From positions 1 through 5,616 of the forward strand of contig JABCYT010000273.1 of NCBI GenBank assembly GCA_013290035.1: a stretch of DNA of 5,616 nucleotides. The letters run 5' to 3'. Under the pieces are notes generated by a model. That model was given only the letters and a program-made list of their open reading frames with translations. It had not been told where the DNA came from and did not search any database. The first letter of the stretch is position 1; every line of letters begins with the position of its first letter. Of this stretch, positions 4,816-5,616 are shown one piece after another. Source of the stretch: Alphaproteobacteria bacterium (GTDB taxonomy: Bacteria > Pseudomonadota > Alphaproteobacteria > Reyranellales > Reyranellaceae). A program made the position numbers and the translations under genes.

Positions 4816-5616
4816 ATGAGCCGGCGCGGGCTGCTGCAGGCCTCGCTGCTGGGCAGCGGCATGTTGGCAGCCTGTTCGACGGCGCCCGGCGGATCGTCCT
4901 TCGAGACCGGCCCGCCGCTCGTGCCGATCCGCGCACGGACGGACCGCATCTTCGACATCGCCGTCTGCCTGCGCCCGTTTCGTCCCGCCGGGCCGCGCGT
5001 GGACACGGAGCGCCTGGGCGACACCCTGGTCGTGCACAATTACGGCCACGGTGGCAGCGGCTGGTCGCTCTCCTGGGGCTCCAGTGCGCGCGCGGTGCGC
5101 CTGGCCATGCAGGCCAGCCCCGGCGAGGTGGCGGTGATCGGCTGCGGGGTGCTGGGGCTCACCTCGGCGATCCTGGCGCAGCGTGCCGGCGCGCGGGTGA
5201 CGATCTACGCCCGCGAGCAATTGCCGCTCACGACATCGGCCCGCGCCACCGGCGAATGGACGCCCGACTCGCGCATCGCCCTTGCCGACACCGCGGCACC
5301 GGGCTTCGCGGCGGTGTGGGAGGAGATGGCGCGCACGGCCTTCAAGGCCCACCGGGACTATCTCGGCCTGCCGGGCACGCCGGTGGAATGGATCGACCAC
5401 TATTCGGTGGCCGGCGAGACTCCGCCGAGCGACGGCGGCGGCGCGCCGCCAAGCCTGGCGTTCGCCGAGTACAGCAAAAGCATCGCCGACCTTACGCCGA
5501 AATGGCGGCGGGTGCCGGCCGGCGCAACGCCGTTCAGGGCGGCGTCCGTCGCGCGCAGCGAGATCATGATCTTCAATATCGCCGACTACGGCCATACCCT
5601 GTTGAACGACTTCTTC
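4816..5616 (+). CDS. Tat lipoprotein, circularly permuted D-amino-acid oxidase family flavoenzyme (3' end outside window)
   Basis: 267 codons with no stop, running off the right edge. Residues 2-8 are SRRGLLQ, a twin-arginine export motif; a hydrophobic stretch and LAAC (17-20) then form a lipobox, predicting a folded, FAD-loaded protein carried by Tat and anchored through C20. Next come LRPFRP (52-57), whose first Arg (R53) matches carboxylate-binding R283 of mammalian D-amino-acid oxidase, and VVHNYGHGGSGWSLSWG (72-88), the family's C-terminal FAD signature. Only afterwards comes VAVIGCGVLGLTSA (105-118), the GxGxxG beta-alpha-beta motif that normally begins the protein, then TTSARATGEW (139-148), matching the usual TTT..AAGLW. 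The visible end (SEIMIFNIADYGHTLLNDFF) resembles the mid-protein region near residues 160-175 of DAAO. The order is therefore permuted. GTG 4798, with a better ribosome binding site (AAGGGAGGGG), would add six residues before the Tat motif and is an equally good start. The expected reaction is oxidation of a D-amino acid or similar amine to imine with H2O2; the substrate is unknown. Confidence 0.85.
   Translation, partial: MSRRGLLQASLLGSGMLAACSTAPGGSSFETGPPLVPIRARTDRIFDIAVCLRPFRPAGPRVDTERLGDTLVVHNYGHGGSGWSLSWGSSARAVRLAMQASPGEVAVIGCGVLGLTSAILAQRAGARVTIYAREQLPLTTSARATGEWTPDSRIALADTAAPGFAAVWEEMARTAFKAHRDYLGLPGTPVEWIDHYSVAGETPPSDGGGAPPSLAFAEYSKSIADLTPKWRRVPAGATPFRAASVARSEIMIFNIADYGHTLLNDFF

Noticed and set aside
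4675..5595. N-terminal two-thirds of the 468-codon minus-strand frame that ends at 4189
   Set aside because: Only the last 161 codons look like a protein (signal peptide plus Cys-containing domain with its own Shine-Dalgarno). The upstream part is Arg/Ala/Gly-rich shadow of the oxidase gene on the other strand.

Overview
The window reads as GC-rich alphaproteobacterial chromosome. The strongest taxonomic cue is an ornithine decarboxylase followed by a bacterial homospermidine synthase, a polyamine arrangement typical of Alphaproteobacteria. The exact genus cannot be read from the sequence.

Layout: (1) 1-414, the C-terminal end of an MFS exporter. (2) 415-827, a 413-base, comparatively AT-rich, structured region that is probably the 5' leader of the decarboxylase mRNA. 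It contains strong hairpins and a 39-codon upstream ORF (620-739) with an excellent ribosome binding site. The encoded peptide carries RASFDLPLL, which resembles the RNSFDFHFF core of the gammaproteobacterial ornithine-sensing arrest peptide SpeFL. (3) 828-1958, a fold-type III PLP ornithine decarboxylase. (4) 1985-2018, a 12-bp-stem GAGA-tetraloop hairpin that looks like an intrinsic terminator or attenuator. (5) 2053-3501, homospermidine synthase. (6) 3542-4165, a cysteine-free DsbA-fold / 2-hydroxychromene-2-carboxylate isomerase-like (kappa-GST-like) protein, possibly co-transcribed with hss. (7) 4189-4674, minus strand, a small secreted four-cysteine protein of unknown function. (8) 4675-4815, a divergent intergenic region. 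(9) 4816-5616, a gene running off the right edge that encodes a Tat-type lipoprotein of the D-amino-acid oxidase family.

Genes 3 and 5 form a two-step pathway: ornithine to putrescine, then putrescine to sym-homospermidine. The leader uORF is well placed to make the first step respond to ornithine or polyamine.

Two items stand out. First, the uORF suggests that ornithine-sensing nascent-chain control may exist in an alphaproteobacterial speF-type leader. Second, the oxidase appears circularly permuted. The segment that lies at the C-terminus of canonical D-amino-acid oxidase (substrate Arg plus the HNYGHGG FAD signature) sits here before the GxGxxG dinucleotide-binding motif that normally starts the protein, and a new Tat/lipoprotein signal has been added in front.
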